Positions 22,090-36,780 are shown, numbered from the stretch's first letter. The stretch is 64,000 nt of DNA from Pisolithus tinctorius (GCA_024663395.1 JANFAH010000012.1:620001-684000), one strand, 5' to 3'. Numbers and translations are program-made. The notes: a model not told the origin generated them from the letters alone.

Positions 22090-23840
22090 GATACTAGTGT
22101 GTTTGTGTTAGCCCCTGTTCTTCGCTCGGTGAGATTTCGAGCTAGAGTGGCCATTCACGACATATCGCGACGCCAACTATGCTACATTGCTACTGGACAA
22201 GCGCCCGGCCGGCAATTGCATTGTCAGCACTCATTCGGAATGCAGGAAGATACGAGAAATGAGACATAGGGGACTTACCAACGTGACATTCCAGCTAGTA
22301 CACATAGCACGCAACCGCAGCTCATTTGTCCGATCAAGAAGTACCATCGAGCGATCTCTCCCAACGAACGCGTGCAGCTAACGTCTAGCATGCTTCTACT
22401 TAGCCCAATGCTTGCACTTACCCCTTGTTGACGTCCATGCATGTCCATGCTTCATGGCATTGTCGAGGGATGTCGTTACCAGGGCCAACTACGAAGTTCG
22501 ACAAATGGAGACGCTTACTCACGGCAGGAACGGAACTTCGTTCCAGAGTTGGGCATATTACATGCCAACCTTGCATTCCCGGTTCCCTTGTCGATATGTG
22601 TTCCTGTCCCACACTTCCTACCGTCCGTCTCCTCACAGAGTGCAGTGTGGCACGACCGCCACACCCACGCTGCTTGTGAGTGCTTACATAAGTCATGATA
22701 TTTCTACGGATCCAGCTAGTGGCTAGGCCAACACCCTCTTTCACGACGCCTTAACTGTTAATAGTAGACTGGCCCCTAGGAGGTTTCGGCCACACTCGTA
22801 GACGTACCGAGTTGTAGGCCGAAGGATATGCTGGAACGTTCTCAGAAGCGGTGAGTTTCGGATAAACAATGGTGTTGAACGCTCTCGCGTAGCAGCCGGG
22901 ATGAACGCTGGCGAAACTTAACAACTACCTCGAGGTACGAGTCGTAGTGCAGCTAATCCGTCTCAATCTTCCTCACCTTTTCTCTTCTAGGGTGGCACCA
23001 GGTTGTATAGCCGCTGCAGAGTACTTCTGTACCGGAAGTGCCTAGAAATTGCGGATGTCCATGCAAGCACGTAAGTGGAGTGTATCGCAGTATGAAAATA
23101 ACCGGAAGGCAGCAGCTCAGGTGTGCAATCGAGCAGCATCTGCGTACATCAACCACACCACAGGCATGTCTGGCAACTTGGTTCCCAGCATCACGCTGAA
23201 CCTCGTGTCAAACGAGACAATCCGATTCTACAGAGACTACCAGGGATTCTATATCATACCCCAACCTTCTCACTATGAGAAGCAAGTCTTCTCCACACAC
23301 CAGCCACAGCTCGACGCCCAACACAAGTCTCTCACATGCAGCGCTGACATCAAGTATTATAGCCATCGCGGGCGCCAGCACGAGATGACGTAGGCGTAAC
23401 GACTGAGTTCACGCATCCTTTCGGAGTACTGTTTTTTTAACTGCCGGTTCCTGCAACCGCAGTTGACTCACTCTCTAAACCTGGTCGCGCCTGCATCCAC
23501 TACTACGCATTGGCCTTCACTTGTCACGAAGAGTAGCTGCGATCGATGGACGGGAGATACAGCCAATGCCAATGAGTGCTCTTTTCCCAATGTTGAATGC
23601 AGCCATGGGAAACGGCAATCTGAACATATACTACTATGCTACAGGGAAAGCACTTGAAATCGCCCTTGAGCTCGTCTCGAATTCTTTCCTGTACAAAAAG
23701 TTACATCTCGTACCTTAATCTACTACTACAAGGTTAGACAAGGAGACCAGTTGCTCGGAGGAACCAGCTAGTATGTGTGGACTACAGACTTGCAGCATTC
23801 CTACGAACTTCACGATGGCCATCAATAAGATGAATTTATG
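22090..23840. other. Intergenic region between HET A and HET B units
   Basis: No reading frame here has a recognisable domain. The part near 23395-23740 is related to 30300-30660, which is the equivalent position 3' of HET C, so it belongs to the ancestral duplicated unit. The rest shows no structure I can name. Confidence 0.5.
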
Positions 23841-23879
23841 CCGACGATGTTAAGGACATACTTGGCAAAATCCGTGTTT

Positions 23880-26800
23880 GCTAAACCAACGATGCGGAGA
23901 GAGTTTAAGAGCTTGTACTCGAACCTTGCGTGTTGGTGTTGGTGATGTCGCTCGAAGTAGTTGTACCTGACCACTTGGCTTGCTCCGCAGCCCGAGCGTC
24001 AAGCAACAGCTGATGTTTCGATGTGCCCGCTCCTGCATCGGACATAATCCTAGAATAATGTATAGTCAGATTCATATCGACACTATCCGCCAAGTGATTT
24101 CGCCTACCGCTGCAAGTGAGCTAGATCGTCATCACCTGGGTCTGCCATGAGTGAATCCATAAACCACCCAAATTCATATAATGCCTGCTGACGGTGGTGA
24201 CATTACCACATTTGAGCGTGTAACACCACTTACGAACCGCGGCTCTCTCAAGCTCCCAATGTAATCCACAACCTGAACTATGTGAAATGACATCCATGGA
24301 ATTGAGAGAGTTGGCTTGCCTTTGGTAATAGCTCCTCCACTTCTGCGCAGATCCCACGCCAACAGAACCACAAGATCTATTAACAAATGGACCATCAGTG
24401 TCCAAAGGTAACTAGTTGATGCTGTCCTTGCCTTTCCCGTGACGTCCTCCTCCAGCGCTCGCTGTTCGTCTTCATCCTCTGTTGCATTTAGTTTCTTCCA
24501 GAGCGCCTCTATCTCTTGTACCATGGAAGGAGTATTGAGGTGCCTACATATAGTGTTCAAGACATGGTCTGCTGAACGTTAGTAGATATGGTGCAGACCT
24601 GTCATATTCAATGCCGCCCGCTGGGTTTGTCAATCTGGAACCGGGAAACATCGAAGGGTATAAAAACGAAACAATTCAAGGTAATAAAAGTACTCACAAG
24701 TGATCACGTTCCCCCCATGTAGCCTTGAAGGTAATCCCTATGTATTTGACTAGCTGTTTGTGATTGGATTTAGCGCCTACTGGTTTTTGCCAATAGAAAC
24801 ACCTACGTCAGCACTCAGAGTTTGTGAGATGGACTCCAACTCGCGTGTCACTTTCTGCATTTCATCAGCATACCGACGCGGTGCGTCATACTTTGCATAG
24901 AGAGTTCGGCACCGCTCGCCCAAAAGAGGTAACACAACTTCAAGGCGCGGGTCCTGCGCGCCATTGGATTGTCGCCTGCCCTTGAATAGGCGCGCTAGTA
25001 AACGATGCTCTAAAGCAGTAGTATAAGTTTGCGGGGAAAAACGCAAGTATGACAGGCCAACCTTCCACATTGCCTACAAAATCCTCACTGCATCGATTGG
25101 TTTCCATCATCCAGGGGAGTCTTTCGAAGAATGTTATTTTGCCGACCTTCGTTCAACGATGAGTATGAATGGGACGAAGTAATGCGAAGATGAGTACGCA
25201 CGTAATTTCTCAGAAGCGAAAGACCAAACATGTCTGAGAAAAATTTGATCGGTATATCAGCCTTCTGTCTATTCTGTTGCCATTGTAAGCGAATGTTTGC
25301 GTGTTCCATATAGTTGCCCAACACACCGCAGAATTGTGATGGGCTTCAGGTCCTCTGGAATGATCCTGAAGATAATATGATCGGCACAGACAAACCCCAA
25401 GCATGATAAGAGGGGGTACCATATTTATGAGGGAGTAGAAGTGTTCCCTACGTCCCGAAACACAGTATCAGCAACAGCACAGATAGTCATCCGACGGGCA
25501 TACCGAATACTTCGAAATCGATCCCTTCGCTCTGTAAAAGGCGGTTGTTTTCGCCAAACTTGCGGACCTGCGATGGTATATAGTGGAGTGAGAATCCGTG
25601 GCTCCGTGGAGTGGTCCCCATTGGCTGAGGCTGAAAGTGATATTCAAGGTCAACAGGTGAGCAGCATCCGATCATTGTGGAAAACTCACCTTCCCCTGAA
25701 CCCCGTCGTGTTCCATTATGATCAGCTCTATAGAAATCAGAGCATTCTATGACCGTCATCACCAAATATTTGCCTGCAGCACGGTTAGACAAGGTTTGCA
25801 GCAGCTGCAACAAACATTCGTTGGTGGGAAGTGAGAGGCCCTTTGGCTGACGCAGAACAAGGCTATCGTCATAGTACTGCGAGGGGTGAATCACAGCATG
25901 ATCATCCCAATCCCACTTGCCACCAACTACGCTTGAGACCACGGGGCAATAAACTGAGTTCATGCGGGTCCGCGCATCCTCCAATATATTACCAATGCGT
26001 TTGATATTACCATTGGAATAGTCACCATAATCACCCGGCTGGTCATATCAGGCTCGATACAAATATGGGTGTGCAGGCATGACTTACTGCAATTCGTTGA
26101 CCAGAACGTTTCTTAAGCCCTACAGGCCGCCCGTCCAGTGTGCAGCAATAACGCTCTTCTATGAACTCCGGTGTATCGAGATCACTCCACCTATGCTATG
26201 GTAACGCAAATGGTTAGGCCGCATGCACATGGGGGAGAAAGTACCAACATCTGTACATGAATATCCACATGGCCCACGACAGCAGCCAGGACATTGCTCG
26301 ACATCGACCACAAACTTGAAATCGGGCCTGTTACAATCATGCCAGATTACCGGTCGCACCCCAGATTGATCGGGGAAGGTGGGCATGCTTAATGAAGTTG
26401 TGGCTGGAGCGTACACCTCTGAGTGTCTCCCGAGCGTGTTTTGCACGTGCCTTCCACATTCGATCATGTGCATTCTTAGCAAAGGCCATCCAGTCCGCCT
26501 CTTGAGTCGGAGGGCGTCCATCAGAGACCACGTGTACCAAAAAGTCGCTGAGGTAGTATCCGAGACCAACTGCAAAGCGAGAATTGACATCGCCGTTGGC
26601 GTAGACGACGACAATGAGATCGTTTGTTCGGGATGAAAGCGTGACAGTATCGCCCGTGAACTTGCGTGGGAAGGTGCCACGGCGGGTGAAGCCATGGTAT
26701 GAGGTAAGCTTGTCGTTGAGTGTAAGCTCGCGAGGCGTCTCGTTGGCATCTTGATTAAGAGTAAGATACAGTGTTTTGAACTCTGGATACACCGTACGGG

Positions 26801-28031
26801 GAATGTCCGTAGTCCTAGTCGCAGTTGAGGTCCTGTGGAAGCTGGATCCAGAGGATACCAAATCGATGGTAGCCAGATCCCGACGATGGCTACATGCCAA
26901 TAGAGCCCTGAAACGAGGCCGAAAGGCGGGATAGGGGATGACGGGTAAGCACACTTGGATCCCTGCATTACTGACAGAGAACGTGCGGAGTGACTGGCTG
27001 AGCGATCGGGCACGCCACCTCAGCCAAGCAAGTCTGCACCAGTGTATCGGGTTGGTCGAGATACCCAGAAAGTACCAGGGATTGCCGAGTTCGCGCTTTT
27101 TGATGTACTTCATTAGTCTGTCGACAAAGTCGTAGGGTTCCACCGTCATCATGTCGCCACACTCCCAAAAGTCGCTGGGGTCATCAGCTAGGACACTGCC
27201 TGTCCGCGGGTTCCGTGGATCCCATGCAAATATGCTGTGATCGCTGGATTCCCGGATGATTTCCAGTTGCAAACGCCGAAATGCCTTTTTGCCCTCTCCG
27301 TACAACATCGGCATGTTCACCCCAAACAACCCCATCAGCGAGTATGCCCTATCTTCCACGCGCGTCGTCTCCCGCCCAGCTGCCCAGGACATGATTTGTG
27401 CAACGCAGAGAGGCTTCGCAGCCAGGCCATCCCTCAAAACTTCGGCGGGAATTCCGGTGATTTCCTTCAATTTGTCTGCAAGGTCTCGTTTATTGCCAAT
27501 CGACACCCAGCCCTTGTTGAAGAACACGAGTCCCTTTGGAGCGATGAGTTCCTGTAGCGTCCAGCCTCGCACAAACCACTCTGGCCAGCCACTGGACTTG
27601 TCAAACTTGTTCACATCTCGCTTGTCAGGGAAGGCCGACTCGTCGACATCGTTGAGGTACGCATAGCACACCCGTGCATTTTGGTACCACTGATACATCG
27701 AATTGATGGCCTCGGATAGTTCTGAACTGCTCCGCTTGTCGATGCAGCAGGTATCTATCCACAACCACTCGTAGCCGTCCTTCGTAGCTTGCTCACAGCT
27801 CTTGATGATCTTTTGGTAGCCGTCGCGCTGCCTGACCTCTTCCCTCTCTTCTTCCCCCATCCTCATTAGTCCAGTCATCTCTTCGTAATCGACCTCGGCG
27901 CCCCAGCGATGCGACAGTATGGCATAACAAGTATCCTTGTTACCAAGTTCCTTCAGGATTTTACGTTTGGGATCAGTCTTTTGGATATCCTTTTCCCGGT
28001 CGAGAACAGCTTTTACATCTAGTAACTTCAT
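23880..28031 (-). pseudogene. HET-domain gene B, frameshifted
   Basis: Paralog of A with the same plan. Exon 1 runs 28031-26249 with the HET motifs (YAILSHRWG, WLWIDTCCIDKRSSSELSEA, WFVRGWTLQELIAPK). Exons 2-4 are 26195-26088, 26038-25690 and 25630-25504. Exon 5 encodes a membrane-like segment (LINMVPPLIMLGVCLCRSYY). Tail exons encode QKADIPIKFFSDMFGLSLLR (~25260-25200), a coiled coil (RRYADEMQKVTRELESISQT, ~24880), a second helix (EIEALWKKLNATEDEDEQRA, ~24500) and KHQLLLDARAAEQAKWSG (~24010-23950). Exon 1 is 1,783 nt, one more than a multiple of three. The extra base is a G in a GGGG run (CCCC at 26359-26362, + strand), which truncates translation at residue 564. A sequencing error is possible. 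Confidence 0.78.
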
Positions 28032-28439
28032 CTTCCTCAGAAGTCAACACAGGATTCAACACGTCAGCAATGATTCAAACATACTTTATTAGGGGTTCAA
28101 TGCCGCAGGGTATTCTTTCTCGTGGTGAGTTTTGAGTGTAGGACGAAAGGCAATTACGACTGATGGTGGTTGCTGATGACAAGTCTGGAGGGACACAGGT
28201 GTTTTGCGAGGTAACTTATGTATTCGGCAGACACGTGGAACAGGCATTTTCGACTGGTACATATTATTTGTTCGTGGTTCGGTCTACGAGAGCTTATCAA
28301 GAACATGAGGCAAGAAGACCTTCCAGGGTCTCCGTTGTTAGTACATTACGGACATAGCCTCTGCAGTTTGCAGCTATGGTATGTATGTAGCCAGGCTGAC
28401 CCAACCATCTACCACCACATCCGCACAGGCAGATGAACT

Positions 28440-30740
28440 ATGCAGGCAGTCATTATTCACGCAATATCTTCAGTTCGTAGTCGGGTACGAGGTACGTAGA
28501 TGGATGTGCTGACCATATAACTAAGCAATTAGAGAGCAGGGAAGTGCCACAGTTTTTTATGCACGGATATACGTACAGATGGTCCGTTGCAAGGAAAAGT
28601 GCGGTGTGACCTCAGCGCTGCTGCATACATATGCCATCCCAAATGCCTAGAACTTAGTGCAGGGCCCCGGGCATTCCATAATGATGCGGACTTCCAAACA
28701 GCGCTAGAATGCCACCTTCATGTGAAACTTGGAGAACGGTAAAAGGGTGGACTGTCTGCGTGTTGGAGATAATCGATCGGCACCCTTCCCGAACGATCAC
28801 AATATTGAAGGTTCCATTAGAGTCTGCCACTACCATATGGCTCAAACCATCAGAAGCATGATCATCTACTCACATGAGCTGGGCACGGGGGCATCCATCT
28901 TCCGTCAATGCGCGAGCCATGGATTGCATATTACGGAAACTAAAACCATGGGCTCAACCCTACACACGTTCATGCACTAAATACCTTTGCAGTGAGGGTC
29001 AGACCCACCGCGATCGATGTCACATCGAAGACCACAGGACGTCATGTCCGCCGAATGCAAGAACAGGAAAAATGCATTGTGCTATTGATGTGTGTGCTGA
29101 ATTCAAGGTCAGCTATTCGAAAATCCACTTGTACCCCACCAGAACGTGTCCACACACCTGACGTTAGTGTGGCATAGAGATATCTTTGCAACATGTAGAC
29201 GCTAGGGGCCAGTATTGAACTGCGAGATGCCCAAGCCCCCGAACTGAGGTATGCATCGACAGATGAGATGTTCGTCGGTGACGACTTATCGCCAGTCCGC
29301 TGTACCACATCCTACCTCTGGGATTGGATGATTTATGCTGATACATCACCACCTCTTCCTTCAACACGTTTCCGCCATCCCTTCTATGCCTGATTTCCGC
29401 AGATTTGAAAACGCCGGAACTTGCGGAGTCGCCCGTCTAACGAAGCATCCTGTGGCTGTGCCACCTCCGACACCGCCTGGACTTTCAGACCATCATGTCT
29501 CTCTCAATGCGCAACATTCTTGACGATGCCACTCATGATGCGTTTGACAGACAAGGGAACTCATTCATTCAATCTGATCTGAATGAAAATTCGATCCGGA
29601 GTCCTGGAGATTAAGTTCTACTTCAAGCCATGCACAGTTCTCTGATGAAAGCCTGGATCCCAAGCACGGTTCATCCAGTACAGCGTTCGCGCTCTTCACC
29701 AGTAAACCCTAGTTGGCCGATATGCTTCTTGCCGCTTGGAAGAGTAGATCCCATCATGATATTCGCAACTTGGGTCAGTTACATACTTCACACATGTGAG
29801 AACCTGTTCACAGGGCGCTTGTCTCCCCATGTCATGATGTAGGGAAAGGAAACATTCTCCAATGGAAAAGGGGCCGAGGGTGTCCTGTTTTCTTTTTCTT
29901 TTCGGTATCTGTTCTGTGTTCTTCCTACATGCCTTTGGATTTGGTAGCGAGCAGTCACGTCGCTGACCAAGCACGCGCGCTGTGCTCGCGCGAGGTGGTT
30001 ATTACACTTACATGTACGAGTGTCATTAGTGAACTCGCACGAGGCGAGCTTTGAGGGTCAAGAGCAGGCTTTGAGGAGTACCCAAAGAGCCAGAAGAACC
30101 GGAACGGTATTAAGACAGAGAGCAAGAGACTCTAAGCTAAGTGTCTCTTTTATTTCGCATTTTGACCGTTTTTACTACACTTCCTTCTGCACACAGTACA
30201 CCATACCGCAAAGATTTCTGTACACTAACCACGATCCGACGCCTGGCAAGCCATCGCTTGCGCGACAGACGGGTGCCACCCTAAGATCGCCTAAGCTTAG
30301 TGACTGAAACACGCATTCTTTTGAAGCACTGTTATCTTAGCTGCCTGTTCCCGTAACTGCAACTGGCTCACTTGCTGGACCTATGATGCTTCACCATGCT
30401 CGTGTTCGCCACCGGGGATTCGGCCCACAGTTTTTGTGAGGAGTAGCCACAATTGATGGCCCAACGGGGTACGGCCAAGGGGTCAATACAAGAGGTCAGT
30501 CTAGAATGGGAGACGGCAATCTGTACTAGTGCCAGTGAGGTGATGCTACATTCGAAGCGCTTGAAATTGCCCCTTAGACTCCTCGAATTGTTTTAACGTA
30601 CGAAAGGTTATCACTTCTCGTATGATCTATTATTACAACAAGATTAGACCAGGAGACTCGTTACTTTGAGGAACCAGCTGGTACGTGTTGACTACGACAT
30701 TCTCAAGGACTGCACAATCACCATCAGCAAGGTGAATTTA
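28440..30740. other. Intergenic region between HET B and HET C units
   Basis: No supported gene. Only short frames without domains occur. A segment near 29960-30060 has CG-rich inverted pieces (GCTCGCGCGAG, then GCTCGCCTCGTGCGAG in reverse) and stands out in CpG content from its surroundings, but I cannot assign it to an element. From about 30300 the sequence resembles 23395 onward, the 3' flank of the B unit. Confidence 0.45.
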
Positions 30741-30779
30741 TCCGAACGAAGTTACAGCACGAGGACATACCTGCCGAAA

Positions 30780-33700
30780 TCCGTGTTAATTAACCACTGA
30801 CGTGGAGGGTGTTTGAGAGCTTGTACTCGGACCTTGCGTGTTGGTGTTGGTGTTGGTGGTGTCCCCCAAGACAGTCGCGCCGTACCACTTCGCTTGCTCG
30901 GCAGCCCGAGCATCAAGCAGCAACTGATGTTTCGATGTGCCCGCTCCTGCATCCGACAGGATCCTAGAACAATGTATATCCAGCGATTTATATCGATGTG
31001 ATCCGCCAAATGGTGTTGCCTACCGCTGCAAGTGAGCTTGATCATCACCTGGGTCTGTTAATGGACACATAGTCGAGGGATCTGAAATTCGCAGTAATCC
31101 CTGCTAACGGCGGTGACGTTGCCATGGTCAAGTGTTAGGCGCCACTTACCCCCAACCTGTCTTTGCTCCGAATGTAATCCACGACCTGAACCATGTCAAA
31201 TGACATCTATGGAGACAAGAGAGTTGGCTTGCCTGTGGTAGTAGTTGGACTACTTCTGCGCAGATCCCACACCAACAGAGCCACAGGATCTATAAACAAA
31301 TCGACAATCAGTGTCAAAAGGTAACAAAGTTGATGCTATGCTTGCCTTCCCTGTGACGTCCTCCTCCAGTGCTCGTTGTTCGTCTTCATCCTCTGTTGCA
31401 TTAAGTTTTGCTTGGAGCGCCTCTACCTCTCGCAGCATGGAACGAAAGTCGGGTTGCCTACATATGGCGGTCAAGAGGTGGACTGCTGGACATCGGTAGA
31501 TATGGTGCTGACCTGTCATATTCAACGTGGATTTCCGGATCCATCGATCTGGAGTATTGCATGGTAGAAAACCGGAACAATCCGATGTGATAAAAGTTCT
31601 CACAAGAGCTTAAACCCGAAGTATATAAATCCGAAGATTGACGCTCTTGGTTTGAGTAGCTTTTGTGATTAGAATTAGCTCTGACCCTCTCTTACCAGCA
31701 GCAACACTTACACCAGCACTCAGACTGTGTGCTATGGACTTCAACTCGTTCTGCACTTTTTGCAATTCATCAGCATACCGATGCGGCTTATTATCCCTGT
31801 CAGAAAGAGTCTGGCAACGCCTGCACAACTGAGGTAACACCACTTCAAGCCGTGGATCCCGTGCAGCATCAAGTTGGCGTCTGCCCACAAATAGATTACA
31901 CGTCATCGCCCAATCGGTACACGACCATCTTGGTGCGTTTGCTAGTGATCCATCCTCTAGAGCTGCAATGTAAGTATGCGGACGAGTATGCTTGTGTTTG
32001 ACCGGCCAACCTTCTGCAGTGCCTACAGAAACCTCGTTGAGCGAATCGGTTTCAATCGTCCAGGGGAGCCTCCCGAAGAATGTAATTTCGCCGACCTACA
32101 TTCAACGGTGGGTGTGAGTTGGACGAAGCAATGGAAAAAAAAACGAATACGCACGTAATTTCTCAGATACATGAGACCAAACATGTCTGAGAAGAACTTG
32201 ATCGCACAATCTTTCTTCTGTCTATGCTGTTGCCATCGTAAGTGAGAATTTGTGTTTGACAGTTGTCACACCTGGAACGCACTAGAGACTTGTGACGGGC
32301 TCTGGGACCTTTAATTTTATGCTGAACATTGGGTGATCAGCAAAGAAAGCCCCAAGCATGATAAGAAAATGTACCATATTCACGAGGGCGTAGAAGTGTT
32401 TTCTACATGCCGAAATACAGCGTCAGGATAGCAGCACAAATAGTGATCCCATTGACCGACCGAATACTTTGGAATTGTTCCCTTCTCCGTCGACACGGCG
32501 GCTCTCTGCGCCAGACTTGGGGGCTTGCGACGGCGTATAGTGGAGTCAAAATCCGTGATTCTCCGGAGTGGTTCCCATTGTCTGAGGCTGGATCTGAGAC
32601 TTTAATGTCAAAAACTCAGGGTACGATCATTGTGGAAAACTCACCGCGCCCGGACCCCCGTGGTTCTCCATAACCATCAATTGTATAGAAATCTGAGCAT
32701 TGTATTACCGTTATCACCAAATGTTTGCCTGCAGCACGGGTGGATAGGGCTTTCAGTAGCCGCACAAAACATTCGTCGACAGGAAGTGAGACGGCCTTCG
32801 ATTGACGCAGTGCCAGGTGTATCCCCTTGTCATGATGTGCCACTGTAAGATCATCCCTAATCTCCATTATTGGCATTTCATAGTAAAATTTGCGGGAGAT
32901 CACAGGGCAATCAGCTAAACCCATGGTATCGATACCAAGTGTACGCATATCCTCGTATATATTTCCAGTGCATATAAAAGTGCCATTGGAATAATCACCG
33001 TAGTCACCCAGCTGGTTGTATCAGGCTCGTCACTAAGGTGGGTATGCATGGTATAACTCACCGCAATCTGTTGACCAGAACACTCGTCAAGCTGGACTTG
33101 ACACGCGTTCAGGTGCAAGCGATAAGTATGGCAAATCGTGTTCATAGGCCCCGGCATATCAAGGCCACTCCAATCGTTCTATGGTAACACAAATGGTCAG
33201 GACCGCATGCACATGGGGGAGAAGTACCAACTGATGTAGTTGTCCATCTGCGTGGTCCATCACAGCAACCAGGACATTGCTCAACATCGACCATAATCTT
33301 GAAGTTGCCTATCTCCAATCGACCCCAGACCACCCTCGCAGCCCAGATTGATCTGGGAAGATGAACATGCTTGATAAAGTGGTCATTGCGGTGCGAATAG
33401 GTATCTTCACGTTTGGGCATACTCGAAGCATATTCTGCACGTGCGGACCACATTCGGCGATATGCAACGCTAGCAAAACCAGTCCAACCCGTCCCTTGAG
33501 TTGGGGAGCCTTCGTCATAGAGAACGTGCACCCATCCTTGGCCGAGGTAATATCCAAGGCCAATCGCAAAGCGAGAGCTGGCATCGTCGTTGGCATAGAC
33601 TATGACAATGAGATCGCCTGTAAGGGATGAGAGCGTGACAGAATCGCCTCTAAACTCGCGTGGGTAGGTGTCGCAGCGGGTGAAACCATGGTATGAGGCA

Positions 33701-35031
33701 TGCTTGTCGTCAAGTATGAACTGGCGATGCGTCTCGTCAGTATCTTGGTGATGAGTGAGATAGAGTGTCTTGAACTCTGGATACGCCTTGATGCGTGGAG
33801 GGTGCAATGTAAATGGAGCTCTGTCGAAGCTGGATCCAGAGGATACCAAATCAATGCTGACCAGCCCCGCCCCACCACGGCCACATGCCAATACGGCCAT
33901 GCAGTGGAACGGAGAGTTGGAAAGGGGAATGACGGGCAAGCACACTTGGATTCCCCCATTGCTGATTGTGAACGTGCGGAGTGGCTGGCTGAGCGATCGG
34001 CCACGCCACCTCAACCATGCCAGTCTGCCCCAATGTATTGGGTTGGTCGCGATCTTCGTGGAATTACGCTGGATGCACCAGGGATTACCGAGTTCGCTCA
34101 GTTTGATGTACTTCATTAGTCTGTTGACAAATTCATCGAGTTCTACCTTCTCGATGTCGCCACAACGCCGAAAGTCGCTCGGATCGTCTGCCAGGACACT
34201 GCCTGCCTGCGGGCTCCGTGGACCCCATGCAAATATGCTGTGATCATTGGATTCCCGGATGATTTCCAGTTGCAGACGCCGAAATGCCTTTTTGCCCTCT
34301 CCGTACAACATCGGCATGTTCACTCCAAACAGCCCCATCAGCGAATACGCCCGATCTTCCGCGCGCGTCGTCTGCCGGCCAGCAGCCCAGGACATGATTT
34401 GTGCGACACTGAGACGCTTCGCATCCAGGCCGACCCTCAAAACTTCGGCGGGAATTCCGGTGATGTCCTGCAACACAGGTGCAAGGCGTCCTTTGTTGCC
34501 AATCGACACCCAGTCCTTGTTGAAGAACTCGACTTGCTTTGGGGCGATGAGCTCCTGCAGCGTCCAGCCTCGCACAAACCACTCCGGCCAGCCATTGGAT
34601 TTGTCAAACTTCTTGTCATCTCCCATGACAGGGAAGACTGACTCGTCGACATCGTTGAGGTACGCATAGCACACCTGAGCCTTTTGGTACCACCGATACA
34701 TCGAATTGATCGCCTCCGATAGTTCTGAACTGCTCCGCTTGTCGATGCAACAGGTATCTATCCACAACCACTCGTAGCCGCCCTTCTTAGCTTGCTGACA
34801 GCTTTTGATGATCTTTTGGTAGCCGTCGCGCTGCCTGACCTCTTTCCTCTCTTCTTCCCTCATCTTCATCAGCCCAATCATCTCTTCGTAACCGACCTCG
34901 GCGCCCCAGCGATGTGAAAGTATGGCATAACGAGTATCTGTGTCATCAAGTTCCTTCAGGACTTCACGATTGAGATCAGTCTCTTGGATATCCTCCCGGT
35001 CGAGGACAGCTTTCACATCTAATAGCTTCAT
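30780..35031 (-). CDS. HET-domain gene C
   Basis: The best-preserved paralog. Exon 1, 35031-33232 (600 codons), has the full HET domain (YAILSHRWG; WLWIDTCCIDKRSSSELSEA; WFVRGWTLQELIAPK). It then has a conserved C-terminal part of the exon with SYHGFTRCDTYPREFRGDSV and VDVEQCPGCCDGPR. Exons 2-4 are 33178-33062, 33011-32645 and 32587-32461, with the same lengths or phases as in A, B and D. Exon 5 (~32400) encodes the membrane-like segment. Tail exons follow at about 32210-31980, 31906-31690 and 31560-31330, with a final one near 31000-30790 (KHQLLLDARAAEQAKW). I see no break in exons 1-4; the tail was not fully modelled. Probable role: self/non-self or cell-death signalling, by family only. 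Confidence 0.78.
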
Positions 35032-35379
35032 CTTCCTCAGAAGTCAATACAAGGTTCAACACGTCAGCAAGGAACCACACATACATTATTAGGCGTCCAA
35101 TCGCATAGGGTATTCTTTCACGTGTGGGCTTTGAGTGTAGGACGAAAGGCAAACACGACTGATGGTGGTTGCTGGTCACAGGTGTTTAGCGTTGTAACTT
35201 ACATATTCGGCACACACGCGGAACAGGCATCTTCGATTGGTATGTACATATCATTCGTTCGTTGTCCGGTCTACGAGAGCTTATCAGGCACATGAAGCAA
35301 GAAGACCTTTCAGTGTCTTCATTATTACGTCGCAAGGCTGACCTAGCCGTCTACCATCACACCCGCAAAGGCAGATAAA

Positions 35380-36780
35380 CTATGTAGGCAATCATTATTG
35401 ACGCAAGGAATGTCTATTGCTATCCTCAGTTCGTAGTCAGTTACATAGGATACCAGCGTACACTTGCTATCTTGCGGTACCCTAACAAACGAAGGGCCAA
35501 TCTTTGGACTGCCCGTACACATCTGTACGCTCTAACTGCGTTTGGCAGCCATGTTATCTTTGTACACTGTGGGAGTCCCCCCTGACAAGGCTAAACTGGG
35601 AATAACGTTGTTTCGTCATTGCTACCTGTGCCAAGTTGTGACCACGCTGCTGTCCCTGGAGTCTCTGGTCTCAGTGGTCTGGTCATGAAAGCAAGCTGTC
35701 GATTCCACCTTGACACAGTCATAGCAATGATGATCAGGACCATAACACCAGGATCCGAGAAGTGTCCACGGGTGATGTTCTTCTAGTTGTCTCTGCCGAT
35801 GATGGCCCACGTCCTTCGCCACCTAAATCTGAGGGTTGTGCGTGCTCCACCGAAACAACTAACGCGTTAAGGTGTGGCGTACGGTAACTTGGAGCAGTCG
35901 CAGAGTCCGCTGGCCCCTGGTGACATGAGAGATGGTACGGAGTGATTGTGGGCGAACTACAGGCGCTGGTAAGTTCGAGTACGTATACCTCGTCTCAGCG
36001 GTATATGCAACAAATTGGTTCTTACTGTAGGGGGTGGTTTCGTGTTTCCGAGGGTGTCCTCAAGTTTGCCATCTCAGGAACCCTCGGCTAAGACACAAGT
36101 GTCCGACCTTATCCAGGTTTTGAGGTATCTTTCGTTACGTCGTCGTTGGGTCTATCTCACCCCTCAGCCATAGGTTCTTTCGTGTCACCGATGCCATTGG
36201 CTCGGCCCATAGATGCATTGGGATCGAGCAGGCCATGGCGGACGTTACACTTGTCCTGGCCACTGCTAGCAGCATCCTCACGGACCGGAAACTCCATCTG
36301 GTCACTGAAAGGTACAGAGTGATGATTAGAGCGTGAATTTCTGGCTTTCATCTCTGGTGATACTCATCCTTCAATACGCGCTCGAGGACCACCACCACTG
36401 TTTGATCACCCCACGTGCAGCGCGAACAACATAGTTCTTCAACTGAAGGGTTGATGATTGACTGACCACAGGAGGCAGCAGTTACACTCGTATAGGCACT
36501 CAACGCAGGCATGGAATGCGAGCAGTAATTCATCTGACATTTTCCCCAGAATTTCGTCAACTCAAGCCTCATGTTGAACAGATTGTGGAAATCGATGCAA
36601 TATTTGACATCACACGTCGCAAATGCTTGCTGTGATTGAAGAAAGGGAGGTACAGCTGGTGAGAGCCTTTTCCACCCGGATTGTTGCATGTACAACAGCG
36701 TAATTTCATACTCTGATCTACTATTACAACACGGCTAGACAAGGAGACCCGACGTTACTTTAAATTGAGGAACTAGCCAC
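35380..36780. other. Intergenic region between HET C and HET D units
   Basis: Nothing recognisable was found in either strand. Open frames are short and without domains, and no repeat is shared with the other intergenic regions except the 3' flank near 36690-36790, which resembles 23720-23870 and 30620-30780. Confidence 0.45.

Noticed and set aside
22412..22744. Overlapping frames of 84-108 codons on both strands
   Set aside because: No domain, no paralog in the other intergenic regions and no consistent splice sites.
29960..30310. Possible SINE or tRNA-derived element
   Set aside because: CG-rich inverted pieces are present, but I could not find A and B box sequences, a tail or flanking duplications.
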